From contig NZ_SZPX01000002.1 of assembly GCF_005217605.1 (NCBI RefSeq), forward strand, positions 221,416-285,415: DNA of 64,000 nt, given 5' to 3'. Within the stretch, counting starts at the first letter, position 1. The number at the start of each line of letters is the position of its first letter. This DNA is from Sulfurimonas crateris. Lineage in GTDB: Bacteria; Campylobacterota; Campylobacteria; Campylobacterales; Sulfurimonadaceae. A program made the translations under genes and the position numbers. Shown in pieces: positions 1 to 8,900 of this stretch. Under the pieces are notes generated by a model. The model was not told the origin of the DNA and made no database searches. It saw only the letters and a list, made by a program, of their open reading frames with translations.

Positions 1-1
1 G

Positions 2-634
2 AAGTATGAGTGTCTGGCAAGACTTATTGACAAAAATGGAAAAATTCTCTCACCCGCTCTTTTTATTCCCGTTGCAAAAAAGATAAAAGTTTACAACATC
101 GTAACAAAAGCGATAATTGACAAATCGTTTGAAACGTTCGAGAACAGCGAATTTGAGTTTAGCATCAACCTCTCCATTGAGGATATTATGAGCAGTGAAA
201 TATTCAATTTCATTATCCAAAAATTAAAAAATTCAAAAGCGTCCAGAAGGGTGATATTCGAGCTTCTTGAGTCAGATGCCGTTGAAGACTTTAAAAAAGT
301 AGACCGCTTTATAAGCGAAGTTAAAAGATATGGAGCTAGAATAGCAATAGACGATTTCGGAAGCGGATATTCAAATTTCGGATATTTGACAAGAATGAAC
401 GCCGATTTTATTAAGATCGACGGCTCTTTGGTACAAGATATAGATGTGGATAGAAACGCTCTTTTTATTGTCGAGACTATCGTAGAATTTGCGAAAAAAC
501 TCGGGATCCAAACTATTGCTGAGTATGTACACTCAAGTGTAATAATGGACATAGTGAAAAAACTCGGAGTAGATTACTCTCAGGGTTATTATATTGATGA
601 ACCTTCCATAGGATTGCTAAAGAAGGATAACTAA
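2..634 (+). CDS. EAL-domain protein, 3' part only
   Basis: The frame is open from the window edge, so the start and the EAL signature lie upstream. The visible 210 residues are the rest of an EAL (cyclic-di-GMP phosphodiesterase) domain. Landmarks are a LARLIDKNG..LSPALFIPVA-type opening, DDFGSGYSNFGYL, DFIKIDGSLV and a final QTIAEYVHS / DYSQGYYIDEP segment. The DDFG metal-binding aspartates and the following lysine are present, so the visible part looks catalytically competent, but the EAL glutamate cannot be checked. The usual AEGVE is AEYVH here. Upstream sensor domains are unknown. A weak hairpin (AGCCTA...TAGGCT, about 634-655) lies between this gene and the chemoreceptor. Confidence 0.9.
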   Translation, partial: KYECLARLIDKNGKILSPALFIPVAKKIKVYNIVTKAIIDKSFETFENSEFEFSINLSIEDIMSSEIFNFIIQKLKNSKASRRVIFELLESDAVEDFKKVDRFISEVKRYGARIAIDDFGSGYSNFGYLTRMNADFIKIDGSLVQDIDVDRNALFIVETIVEFAKKLGIQTIAEYVHSSVIMDIVKKLGVDYSQGYYIDEPSIGLLKKDN

Positions 635-690
635 GCCTATACTAAATAGTAGGCTCTACAAAAAAATAAGATTACACACAAAGGATTAGA

Positions 691-2853
691 ATGTTAAACA
701 ACATCTCGATTAAATTAAAGATGGCACTTATGATTGTGGTGCCGGTGTTAGTGATACTTTTGTGGCTTACAACAGAGAGTTATAATAGTTATAAAGAGGT
801 AAAAGCTTTAGAGAAGATCAGCGAGATGGTTCTCTTTAGTCAAAAAAGCAGCTCTCTTGTTCACAATCTTCAAAAGGAGAGAGGCGCATCTGCCGGGTTT
901 ATAAGCTCAGAGGGTGCAAAGTTTTCATCTGAGCTCATTTCCATTAGAAAAGATACGGATGCGACTCTTTTGGAGTTGAAAAGGTTCTACTCTCTAATCC
1001 CCTTGGATGAGTACTCTGCTAGTATGCGCTCAAAGATGCAAAAAGCGGTCGATGCACTCTCAAAGATCGGCGAGATCAGAAAAAGTGTTGACACACTTAG
1101 CGTTGCGGTTGCTGTTCCTGTAAGTTATTACACTTCACTAAACTCAGCGTTTATATCCTCAATAGAGGAGATCATTAAGATGAGCGACAACGCTCAGACA
1201 AACAATGAGATAAATGCTTTTGTAAACTTTCTCTCGGCAAAAGAGAGAGCCGGCATAGAGAGAGCGGTTCTTTCATCAACTTTTAGTCGGGACAGCTTTG
1301 CTCCCGGATTTCACGATAAATTTATAGCACTTTTGAGTGAGCAGAACAGTTTTACTCAGAAGTTTCTCTTTTTTGCATCGCCTAAGCTTAAAGAGTTTTA
1401 TGATAAAAAAATGAGTGCAGATGCGGTAAATAAAGTACAAGAGATGAGAGAAATCGCTCTAGCAAATCCAAGCGGAGGCTTTAATATAGATGCCACATAC
1501 TGGTTTGCAACAATAACTTCAAAGATAAACCTGCTCAAAGAGGTCGAAGACGAGATCTCAAAGGATATAAGCCAAAACGTTTTAAAACTTCATGACGAGG
1601 CTTTTAGCTCTATGATAATCGGTCTTGTAGTAAATATGATAGTTGTATTCTTTATAATAGGTCTAGGCTCTTTTATCTCGAGAAATCTTATAAAAAAAGT
1701 AGATATGTTAAAAAATGAGATAGATGAGATCATAACTTCAAAAGATTTTTCAAAAACTATCACAAAAAGCGGACGTGATGAGATTGGCTTTATCCAAGAG
1801 TATGTAAACCAGCTGGTTAAAGCCGCTGATAGATCAATGCATGAGGCAAAAGAGAGTCTTGAGGAGTCTGCAAGATATGCAAAGGAGGTAGAGCAGAGGA
1901 TAGAAGCGAACAAATTGACCCTCTCTCTAACCGAGCTCTTAAATAATGGTGCCGTATCAGGAGTGGGAAGTGTTCAAGAGGGATTGACACATAATATGGG
2001 CTCACTTAAAGATATAAACGATAAAAATGCTCAAACAGGTGTGATTGTTGATGAAGTAAAGCACTCTACCGAGGAGATGGTTCACTCTCTAAACAATATA
2101 TCTCAGAAGATGCAGGGCAGCCAAGAGAGTTCCGAGCAGTTAAACAACAGTGTAAATGAGATCACAAACGTCATAGCGCTTATTAAAGACATCAGCGATC
2201 AGACAAATCTTCTGGCACTGAATGCTGCCATAGAAGCTGCGCGTGCGGGTGAGCATGGGCGTGGATTTGCAGTTGTTGCCGATGAAGTAAGAAAGCTTGC
2301 AGAGAGAACACAAAAAGCGACAAACGAGGTTGAAGTAAACATAAACCTGCTTAAGCAAAACAGCTCTATGATGCAGGAGTTCTCAGATCTTATGAATGAA
2401 GAGGTCTCTTCATCTCTGGAGAAATTAGAAGAGTTTAACACCAGCCTTTATTCTCTGGTAGATGGTGCAAAAGATATTCAGCTCTCAAATAAAAAGATAT
2501 CAAACGAGCTATTTATCACTCTTGCAAAACTAGACCATATAGCATTTAAACTAAGCGGGTACAGCGCGGTATTTAAAGATGACCAAGAGTTTAAATTCTC
2601 AGACCACACAAGCTGCAGATTTGGAAAATGGTATGTCGGTGATGCAAAAGAGTCATTCTCTTATACTACTTCTTATGCAAAGATTGATCCTATCCATAAG
2701 ACTGTTCATGACAGAGTTAGAGCAATTCCTGATTATATTAAAGGCGGCTCAGTTAACAATTCAGATAAGATCATTTTGGCATTTAGTGAAGCGGAAAAAG
2801 CATCAAAAGAGCTATTTGTCACACTTAATGATATGATGAACGAGGTAAAGTAG
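691..2853 (+). CDS. Methyl-accepting chemotaxis protein with NIT sensor and CZB zinc domain
   Basis: A 720-residue chemoreceptor. A membrane helix lies at about residues 8-28. It is followed by a roughly 250-residue helical periplasmic region resembling the nitrate/nitrite-sensing NIT domain ([11 protein letters not shown] near residue 60; [11 protein letters not shown] further on), then a second helix at about 305-330. The cytoplasmic signalling tip at about residues 500-540 reads [18 protein letters not shown] and [18 protein letters not shown]. The C-terminus (about 610-690) is a chemoreceptor zinc-binding (CZB) domain with [15 protein letters not shown] and HKTVHDRVR, the His/Cys ligand pattern of that family. 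The start has a good ribosome site (AAAGGATTAG before ATG). It probably relays a periplasmic signal to CheA/CheW. The ligand is not certain. Confidence 0.93.
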   Translation: MLNNISIKLKMALMIVVPVLVILLWLTTESYNSYKEVKALEKISEMVLFSQKSSSLVHNLQKERGASAGFISSEGAKFSSELISIRKDTDATLLELKRFYSLIPLDEYSASMRSKMQKAVDALSKIGEIRKSVDTLSVAVAVPVSYYTSLNSAFISSIEEIIKMSDNAQTNNEINAFVNFLSAKERAGIERAVLSSTFSRDSFAPGFHDKFIALLSEQNSFTQKFLFFASPKLKEFYDKKMSADAVNKVQEMREIALANPSGGFNIDATYWFATITSKINLLKEVEDEISKDISQNVLKLHDEAFSSMIIGLVVNMIVVFFIIGLGSFISRNLIKKVDMLKNEIDEIITSKDFSKTITKSGRDEIGFIQEYVNQLVKAADRSMHEAKESLEESARYAKEVEQRIEANKLTLSLTELLNNGAVSGVGSVQEGLTHNMGSLKDINDKNAQTGVIVDEVKHSTEEMVHSLNNISQKMQGSQESSEQLNNSVNEITNVIALIKDISDQTNLLALNAAIEAARAGEHGRGFAVVADEVRKLAERTQKATNEVEVNINLLKQNSSMMQEFSDLMNEEVSSSLEKLEEFNTSLYSLVDGAKDIQLSNKKISNELFITLAKLDHIAFKLSGYSAVFKDDQEFKFSDHTSCRFGKWYVGDAKESFSYTTSYAKIDPIHKTVHDRVRAIPDYIKGGSVNNSDKIILAFSEAEKASKELFVTLNDMMNEVK

Positions 2854-2869
2854 TTTTTTAAAAGAGAGG

Positions 2870-2899
2870 TTTTATCAAGAGATGAGTCTCTTGATAAAA
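2870..2899. terminator. Bidirectional terminator hairpin
   Basis: A perfect 13-bp inverted repeat (TTTTATCAAGAGA / TCTCTTGATAAAA) with a TGAG loop lies between the converging chemoreceptor and superoxide reductase genes. A/T-rich ends on both sides allow termination in both directions. Confidence 0.8.
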
Positions 2900-2904
2900 A
2901 TAAA

Positions 2905-3291
2905 TTATTCGCTAACTTCTACAACTTTTTCAGTTGATTCCCAAACACCGTGTTTTGTACAGTATGCTTGAGCAGTAAGTTTAAGTTTGCTTCCTGTTGG
3001 AATGATGTTAAAGGTTACTGTAGCGTGTGCTTTTATATTTCCCAAAGTACCTGGAGTGAAATCAGCACGTGCTAAAAGAGTCTCACCGTTAAAAAGTGAC
3101 ATATTTGCTATGTAGTGATCAAAATCATCAGGGTGAGAGTACTCATTACCCATTTTAACTGTTACACTGAACATCTCTCCGGCTTTAGCACTATCTTCAC
3201 AGTGGATAAACGGCGAGTGGCGGTCAATATAATCTTTTTTACTTTCTCTCTCAACTGTATCTATATCAACATAACGATTGATTTTTGGCAT
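2905..3291 (-). CDS. Superoxide reductase (neelaredoxin, 1Fe type)
   Basis: A 128-residue protein matching the single-domain superoxide reductase family, which reduces superoxide to hydrogen peroxide in the cytoplasm of anaerobes and microaerophiles. The iron ligands can be placed: His25 (DRHSP), His53 (SHPDD), His59 (DHYI), Cys111 and His114 (CTKHGVW). There is no N-terminal desulforedoxin cysteine cluster, so it is the one-iron class. The catalytic EKH segment seen in Pyrococcus is DRH here, a conservative change at the Glu and Lys positions near the iron. The start has an AAAGGA ribosome site. It is transcribed alone, divergent from glyS. Confidence 0.9.
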   Translation of the reverse strand: MPKINRYVDIDTVERESKKDYIDRHSPFIHCEDSAKAGEMFSVTVKMGNEYSHPDDFDHYIANMSLFNGETLLARADFTPGTLGNIKAHATVTFNIIPTGSKLKLTAQAYCTKHGVWESTEKVVEVSE

Positions 3292-3414
3292 TTTTAAATC
3301 CTTTTATTTTAAGTTTAGGCGATATTGTAACTACAATATCATTTACAAAAAACCTCTCTCGCTCTTTATCTGCATTGATTAAGACTTCTTTAATTTATAA
3401 GCATTTAACAAAAA

Positions 3415-3426
3415 TATAGATAAAAT
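3415..3426 (+). promoter_or_regulatory. Putative glyS promoter -10 region
   Basis: TATAGATAAAAT, about 35 nt before the glyS start, is a plausible -10 element in an A/T-rich 170-bp divergent intergenic region. No clear -35 is visible. Confidence 0.35.
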
Positions 3427-3460
3427 CGCGGCATTAATACCCACAAAAAGAGTCTATATT

Positions 3461-5482
3461 ATGATTAAATCTCTATTGATCGAAATTGGCGTTGAAGAGC
3501 TTCCGGCGATCCCGCTTTTAAAAGAGTTAAAAAATATTGAAAAAAAGTATGCTGATATTTTAGAGAAATATTCACTGCTGTTCGAGTTTGAATTCTACTA
3601 CACTCCACGTCGTCTTGTTTTGTGGCACAGAGAGTTTAAAACACAGCAGGATGACAGCGTAGAGGAGTTTTTTGGAGCACCTCTTGAAGTCGCTTACAAA
3701 GAGGGCAAGCCTACACCTGCAGCTCTGGGCTTTGCGAAGAAGTGCGGCGTGGAGATAGAAGAGATCGGATCCGCTAAAAAGGGTGCGAAAGATGTGCTTT
3801 ACTATAAAAAAGAGTTAAAAGGGGAGCCATCCGTACTTCTTCTTGAAAAGATCGTAAATGAGTGGATAAAATCTCTTGAGTTTGGAAAATCTATGAGATG
3901 GGGAAGCCTGAACGAGAGTTTTATCCGCCCGATTCGCTGGCTGAACGTGCTTTTTGGCGATGAGCTTGTAGATGTGGAGCTTTTTGGAGTCAGATCGAAA
4001 AAAGAGACTTTTGTACACCGCATAAGCAATTTTGACTCAGTAGCACTAAGCGGTGCAAAAGATTACTTTGAGAAACTGCAAGAGGGCGGGGTGACTCTTT
4101 TTCCACAGGTAAGACGCGAGGCTATTTTAGAGAATTTTTCAACTCTTGAGAAAGAGAACAATATCAAGATAGAGATAGATGGGGATCTGCTTGATGAAGT
4201 AGTAGCAATAACAGAACATCCTACGGCAGTCCTAGGCTCGTTTGATGAGGCGTTCTTGGAACTTCCGCCTGAGGTCATTATCACTTCCATGAAAGAGCAC
4301 CAGAGATATTTTCCTGTTTTCAAAGATGCTAAACTCTTAAACAAGTTCGTTGTGGTCACAAATGCCCTAACTAATGATTTTTCAAAAGTTATTGAGGGTA
4401 ACGAGAAAGTTCTGCGTCCTCGTTTGGCAGATGCGCTCTTCTTCTATAACAATGACCTGAGAAATGGACTAAGCACTGAGGGGCTTGAAAAAGTAGTCTT
4501 TATGAAAGGACTTGGGAGCGTAGCTGATAAGATAGAGCGTGAGAGAAAAATAGCCAATATCCTGTTTGATATCTATAAACCAAAAGATTCAAGCAAAGAG
4601 ATGCTTGATCGTGCAATAAGCTTGGCAAAAGCTGACCTGATGAGCGAGATGGTATATGAGTTTACGGAGCTTCAAGGGCTTATGGGCTACTACTACGCTA
4701 AAAAATCAGGCCAGAGCGATGAAGTGGCAATTGCCATAAAAGAGCAGTATCTGCCTGACGGTGAAGATAGCGCGCTCCCTACAACTGTTATGAGCGCAAT
4801 AGTCGCTATGAGCTTGAAGCTAGATACTCTTTTGGGTCTCTTTAGCGTAAATCAGATCCCGACAGGCTCACGTGACCCTTTTGCTCTGCGCCGCGCCGTG
4901 AACGGTCTTATAAGAATCACAAAAGAGCATAACTTGGAGTTTGACATAGTTGGTACTGTAAAGCTTTTAAGCAGGGAGTATGCAGAGTTTGACCTCTCTA
5001 AACTTGAAGCATTTTTCCTGGAGAGAGTAAGACAGTACTTCAAGGTAAATCCTTCTATTGTCGAGGCAGTGCTTGCAAGCGGCGAGAGAGAGCTTCTAAA
5101 AATAGGCAAAAAAATAGAGGCACTTGAGAGTATGGTCTCAAGTGAAGGATTTAGCGACTCCTTCTCAACCTTTAAAAGAGTTGCAAACATAACTAAAGAT
5201 ATTGAGATGTCGGGTGAGTTTAGAGTTGATGCAACGCTCTTTGAAGAGAGTGCGGAAGAGGCTCTTTTTACAAGGTACAGTGAGGTTAGTTCAGCTAAAT
5301 ATGCCTCTTACGAAGAGGAGCTTGATGCTCTTTTGGGACTTAAACCTGAACTGGATAAATTCTTTGACGATGTTATGGTAAATGCAGAAGATAAGAGAGT
5401 CAGAAACAACAGAAAAGCTCTTGTTGCATCTATATACAAGAGTATTTTAAATATTGCGGATATTAAAGAGGTGAGCGTTTAA
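3461..5482 (+). CDS. glyS: Glycyl-tRNA synthetase beta subunit
   Basis: A 673-residue protein beginning LLIEIGVEELPA, the hallmark of the beta chain of the alpha2-beta2 bacterial glycyl-tRNA synthetase. Typical family segments follow (YYTPRRL, GKSMRWG, FIRPIRW, HPTAVLG, MKEHQRYFPV). The C-terminal DALR/anticodon-binding region ends in NNRKALVASIYKSILNIADI. It pairs with GlyQ, which is not in the window, to charge tRNA-Gly. Length is normal. The last four bases overlap the end of the convergent 505-residue gene, leaving no room for a terminator between them. Confidence 0.97.
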   Translation: MIKSLLIEIGVEELPAIPLLKELKNIEKKYADILEKYSLLFEFEFYYTPRRLVLWHREFKTQQDDSVEEFFGAPLEVAYKEGKPTPAALGFAKKCGVEIEEIGSAKKGAKDVLYYKKELKGEPSVLLLEKIVNEWIKSLEFGKSMRWGSLNESFIRPIRWLNVLFGDELVDVELFGVRSKKETFVHRISNFDSVALSGAKDYFEKLQEGGVTLFPQVRREAILENFSTLEKENNIKIEIDGDLLDEVVAITEHPTAVLGSFDEAFLELPPEVIITSMKEHQRYFPVFKDAKLLNKFVVVTNALTNDFSKVIEGNEKVLRPRLADALFFYNNDLRNGLSTEGLEKVVFMKGLGSVADKIERERKIANILFDIYKPKDSSKEMLDRAISLAKADLMSEMVYEFTELQGLMGYYYAKKSGQSDEVAIAIKEQYLPDGEDSALPTTVMSAIVAMSLKLDTLLGLFSVNQIPTGSRDPFALRRAVNGLIRITKEHNLEFDIVGTVKLLSREYAEFDLSKLEAFFLERVRQYFKVNPSIVEAVLASGERELLKIGKKIEALESMVSSEGFSDSFSTFKRVANITKDIEMSGEFRVDATLFEESAEEALFTRYSEVSSAKYASYEEELDALLGLKPELDKFFDDVMVNAEDKRVRNNRKALVASIYKSILNIADIKEVSV

Positions 5483-6996
5483 GCTATCTCCTCAATAAGT
5501 GTCTTCTTTGAAGTAAGAGCTTTGAGAAGAGAGTTTCTTATGGAGAGGTAGGCACTTTTGTTTTGTGCTAGAATCTTCTCATCTCTTCTCTCTTGCCTCT
5601 TAAGCGCATCTAACTCTTTTTTGATGTTGTTGTACTTAAGTATCTGAGACTTACTCGCCATATTTAATGTGAGTCTGTTCTTCTCATCTTTTTTCATCTG
5701 TATCTCATTTTGGATATCTCTGACTTCACTTTTAAGACCTTGTGCTTCATTAGGATCTTTTGATGAATCAAGAGAGTCGGTGTAGATATTGAGCCTTTTT
5801 ATCGCATAGATTATGTTTTGAGAAACTTTTTCTATCTCTTTTGCGATCTTGGCATTGTGCTCGATAGGTGAGAGAGAGTTTATATAATACTCCGAAATAG
5901 CCTCTTCAAGCTCCTCTTTTTGCTCTTTTATAGTCTCAAGCGATATTTCTGTCTTTACGTATATTTTGACTATGGACATCATAGATGCAACGTTCCACTT
6001 AAGCCCGTTAGATGCTTCGATCTCAGGAACTCTGTATTTTTGTCCGTCTAGTACAACTATGTTTAAAGAGTAGTACTTTAAAAAATCTATAATATATCTG
6101 TTTGATGCACTGAGTTCGGAGAGTATAAGATTTGCGATATGGTTAAATACCTCTTTGAAGTGTATTCTAAATACGTAGCCTGAAAACCCTTTAAAAAAGT
6201 CATCATTTCTGTCAAACGTGTTTATAAGATGTTCTGTAACGATAGATTGTATAAGAGAAAAAGCGTATTTCTCATATGTCATGTTGTCTATTTTTTTATC
6301 CAGCATATAAGTGTCTACAAACTGCTCTGCGACCAGATAGAAGAAGTTTTTGTTCTCCTCTTTTAGAAAAAAGTTGTTGTAAAATGAGCTTAACTCATCT
6401 TCATCAAGCCCGTTGTATCTGTTTGCAATAGTGTTTTTCTCTTCATCTGAGACTTTTTTTACACTCTTGTCATCAAATAGTTTTATAAATATCTGTGAGT
6501 TTTTTATGATGATAATGTCACTGTCGTTAAGCTCAAACGCTTCTCTAATAGCATACTTTAAAAGCTCTTTTTTGTTTATCTCTTCATTGTTGATCTTGTT
6601 TACAAAGTGTGTCAGTTGAAGTGTGAGCTCTTTTTTTAGGCAAATTAGGTCATCTTTGCCGTTATAATTGTACTCTATTAGATCTTCGTTTTTATCGATT
6701 ATCTCAATTATTGCGTCTAAGTTTATACTATCTTTTGGCTCTGTTTTATAAGGTATCAGCTTTACTTTGAGCTCTTTTTCGCTCACTTTGAACATCGTAC
6801 ACCCTATAGGCTCAAAATGCTCTCTTATTGCGACTTTTACCTCTTGTTGTATCTCTTTGTCAAGTAGTGTATATGATTCAAAATTTTTATCCAAAAAAGA
6901 GAGGAGTTTTTCATTGTGCTCGTCACTCCATTTGAAATCTACCGTGGGAGTACCAAGAGATGTTTTTACATGCGTTTTTAGTTTTTGCATCAGCAT
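5479..6996 (-). CDS. Unrecognised 505-residue protein, probably cyclic-di-GMP controlled
   Basis: I do not recognise this protein. It is soluble, with no signal peptide or membrane helix, and rich in Lys, Glu, Asn and Ile. The C-terminal third (about residues 370-490) is strongly heptad-like and charged, probably a coiled coil; the N-terminal 350 residues look globular. Its 5' region is the interesting part. A GEMM-I-like riboswitch ends about 120 nt upstream, and a 16-codon leader ORF with a good ribosome site stops one base before this ATG, so translation is probably coupled. A second in-frame ATG lies two codons in. Its 3' end overlaps glyS by four bases. Function is unknown; riboswitch control would suggest an output of cyclic-di-GMP signalling. 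Confidence 0.85.
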   Translation of the reverse strand: MLMQKLKTHVKTSLGTPTVDFKWSDEHNEKLLSFLDKNFESYTLLDKEIQQEVKVAIREHFEPIGCTMFKVSEKELKVKLIPYKTEPKDSINLDAIIEIIDKNEDLIEYNYNGKDDLICLKKELTLQLTHFVNKINNEEINKKELLKYAIREAFELNDSDIIIIKNSQIFIKLFDDKSVKKVSDEEKNTIANRYNGLDEDELSSFYNNFFLKEENKNFFYLVAEQFVDTYMLDKKIDNMTYEKYAFSLIQSIVTEHLINTFDRNDDFFKGFSGYVFRIHFKEVFNHIANLILSELSASNRYIIDFLKYYSLNIVVLDGQKYRVPEIEASNGLKWNVASMMSIVKIYVKTEISLETIKEQKEELEEAISEYYINSLSPIEHNAKIAKEIEKVSQNIIYAIKRLNIYTDSLDSSKDPNEAQGLKSEVRDIQNEIQMKKDEKNRLTLNMASKSQILKYNNIKKELDALKRQERRDEKILAQNKSAYLSIRNSLLKALTSKKTLIEEIA

Positions 6997-6997
6997 T

Positions 6998-7048
6998 TTA
7001 TAAAACCGCCATATTTGAGAAGAGACTTAGAACAAAAAAACAAGACAT
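6998..7048 (-). CDS. 16-residue leader ORF coupled to the downstream 505-residue gene
   Basis: ATG is preceded by TTGGAG at ideal spacing. The peptide is short and hydrophobic (MSCFFVLSLFSNMAVL). Its TAA is followed by a single A and then the ATG of the 505-residue gene, which has no ribosome site of its own. The geometry is that of translational coupling. It lies between the riboswitch-like element and the gene. Seen in sequence; expression is inferred. Confidence 0.5.
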   Translation of the reverse strand: MSCFFVLSLFSNMAVL

Positions 7049-7127
7049 AACACTCCAAGAAAAATATATAAATGACTTATTGAAAAACAGACTCAGATGC
7101 GGTAAACAAAACATATGCAGAATATGA

Positions 7128-7218
7128 TAAGTAAGTTGCAATCCGACCATCTTGTTCTACACAAGACTCGTGACTTTCCGTCCCTATTTCACAATAAGTT
7201 TGGCTTTAGACTTAGTAA
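7128..7218 (-). ncRNA. Cyclic-di-GMP-I (GEMM-I) riboswitch-like element
   Basis: Read on the minus strand, the element has the order of parts of a class I cyclic-di-GMP riboswitch. A CTAAAGCCAAAC segment comes first, then a 6-bp hairpin CTTATT/AATAGG capped by a GTGA (GNRA) tetraloop. The joiner GGGACGGAAAGTC follows (consensus GGGACGCAAAGCC), then a second helix (CGA-TCTTGT/ACAAGA-TCG) with the receptor-like ATGG, and finally CGGATTGC. The flanks TAAGT/ACTTA can close a basal stem. It sits in the 5' leader of the 505-residue gene. No strong terminator hairpin is evident downstream, so control may be translational. Substitutions in the joiner leave ligand specificity uncertain. Confidence 0.7.
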
Positions 7219-7277
7219 ATTTTATTTTACTATATGATATTTAAAAGCAGCTAAAAATAGACCTTTAGAGCTATATA

Positions 7278-8063
7278 TTAATCTTCTTTGCTTGCCTTGC
7301 TCAGTATCGCTGCTATATTTGAGTGTCCATTCTCTTGTGCATGCATAAGCGGAGTTTTGCCATCGGCATCTTTTGTCTCTATATCGGCACCGCTGTTGAT
7401 TAGGAGTTCTACGATCTCTTCAAAGCCGTATTTTGCAGCCAGATGGATCGCACAGTTGCCTGTAGAGCTTTTAAAATTGACATCACTTCCATGTTCGATG
7501 AGTGATTTTACAAGTTTGTAGTCTCCGCAACATGAGCTTGGAAGCAGCAGGGTGTACCTATCTTCAAAAATCTCATCTGGATTTTGGCTGTTTTTTAGAT
7601 AGTGTAAAATTGCATTATACTGCTGTGTATTTGTTTTTCTGCATGATTTTGACTCTCTGTTTGAGAGTTTTTTGCAAATCCTTAAAATTGTCTCACGTCT
7701 GTCGCTCTCATCCAGCTCTGCTCTTTGGTGCTCTATCTGCTCTTCATCTTTTTTATTTATAAACAGAAATGGAAGATAAATAAGAGAGGGTATAAAAAAT
7801 GGGATAAACCACTGCTCTTTGATAGTTTGGCTCATAAGTGTGTAAACTACTAAGGGGGTTAGTAGGAGAATCAAAACTCCAAAAATTGCATTTTTAAAAG
7901 TTTTTCTTAATTTAAAAGGAACTCTTGGAAGGTGCTCTTTGGAACTCTCATCTTCAGATCTTACAAAATGGATGTTTTTAAAAGCCTCAAAGATTGAGGA
8001 TGCCCAAAACCATCCTAGAAAAAAGAGTAGAATAAGAACTGCTATATTTTGAAGATCATTCAA
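7278..8063 (-). CDS. Membrane-anchored ankyrin-repeat protein
   Basis: A 261-residue protein with one membrane helix at the N-terminus (about 7-27), a hydrophobic pair at about 60-100, and a cytoplasmic C-terminal half carrying ankyrin repeats. The clearest units are YKLVKSLIEHGSDVNFKSS, CAIHLAAKYGFEEIVELL and KTPLMHAQENGHSNIAAIL. Ankyrin repeats bind proteins, but the partner is unknown. The start is TTG, preceded by AAAGGAG. It lies 35 bp after the 244-residue gene and may be co-transcribed with it. Confidence 0.8.
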   Translation of the reverse strand: MNDLQNIAVLILLFFLGWFWASSIFEAFKNIHFVRSEDESSKEHLPRVPFKLRKTFKNAIFGVLILLLTPLVVYTLMSQTIKEQWFIPFFIPSLIYLPFLFINKKDEEQIEHQRAELDESDRRETILRICKKLSNRESKSCRKTNTQQYNAILHYLKNSQNPDEIFEDRYTLLLPSSCCGDYKLVKSLIEHGSDVNFKSSTGNCAIHLAAKYGFEEIVELLINSGADIETKDADGKTPLMHAQENGHSNIAAILSKASKED

Positions 8064-8098
8064 GCTGCTCCTTTCTCTAATGATACCTTACTTTTGAT

Positions 8099-8833
8099 CT
8101 AGGATGTTTTAATTATCTGCGGAGGAAATTTTGAGAACGCTTTTTTAAAAGCATTTGCTCTTACGTCTTTGAACTTTCCAGTTGCGATAGGAGGCAGAAA
8201 GTATGCTCCCTCTTCGCTCTCTTGGGCATCATGATTGTTGTCATACATAAATGCTATCTCTTTGCCGAGTTTCTTTGCCTGAGCCGAGAGATTTCTGGCA
8301 TAAGCGATGATATTTTTGTGATGTCTGTCAAACTTGTTACCTGAGCCAAAAAAGACAAATTTACCGCTTAGACGGATATTTAGATAGTCATGGTAGTTAA
8401 GCTCTCTGTCGTATCTCGTGAGCTGATTGCTCGTATATTTGTCCAAATCCGCATCGAACTCCTCTAAAATAGGCGTTGGCTCTATATTTGGCTTGTTGAT
8501 GTTAAAGAGATATTTTATCTCTATAAGTTTGCCTCTGTATCCATCTTTTATGGCAGAAGCAAATAGATTACAGTTGTTGTCGAAGTTTAATTCACAAAAT
8601 TTGCCGTCAAACTCATAACCCTGAACGGCAAGCTTTGTGTTGGTGTTGTAGCCGATAGGAGCAATAGTTGGGTTGTATAAAAATATAGTTCCAATTACAG
8701 ATTTGCGCTTTTTGCTTAGCAATTCCTCTAGTTTTTCTATATCTATTACTTCGTTATCCTCTGGTATATAGATATACTGCTCTACTAGATACTCTATATC
8801 AAAACTTGTTAAAAATTTTCCAAATGCTTGCAA
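8099..8833 (-). CDS. Unrecognised 244-residue soluble protein
   Basis: I do not recognise this family. There is no signal peptide or membrane helix. The start is TTG, preceded by GAGGG at good spacing, with a TATAAT box a further 20 bases upstream. The central part is rich in Asn, Asp, Tyr and Phe. A conserved-looking core (SGKFVFFGSGNKFDRHHK, then FMYDNNHDAQ) contains several His and Asp that could bind metal or nucleotide, but that is speculation. It precedes the ankyrin gene on the same strand and is divergent from the DUF218 gene. Confidence 0.7.
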   Translation of the reverse strand: MQAFGKFLTSFDIEYLVEQYIYIPEDNEVIDIEKLEELLSKKRKSVIGTIFLYNPTIAPIGYNTNTKLAVQGYEFDGKFCELNFDNNCNLFASAIKDGYRGKLIEIKYLFNINKPNIEPTPILEEFDADLDKYTSNQLTRYDRELNYHDYLNIRLSGKFVFFGSGNKFDRHHKNIIAYARNLSAQAKKLGKEIAFMYDNNHDAQESEEGAYFLPPIATGKFKDVRANAFKKAFSKFPPQIIKTS

Positions 8834-8859
8834 ATTAAACCCTCTTTATCTTTATGCGA

Positions 8860-8865
8860 ATTATA
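8860..8865 (-). promoter_or_regulatory. Putative -10 box for the 244-residue gene
   Basis: An exact TATAAT on the minus strand, about 30 bases before the TTG start, lies in the 67-bp region divergent with the DUF218 gene. No convincing -35 was found. Confidence 0.45.
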
Positions 8866-8900
8866 CTACAATTTCAAATTATTAACGAGGGAAGAGCTTT

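Noticed and set aside
7049..7127. Intrinsic terminator between the riboswitch-like element and the leader ORF
   Set aside because: Only a 5-bp A/T-rich stem (CATAT/ATATG) before TTTTGTTT was found, which is too weak to claim.
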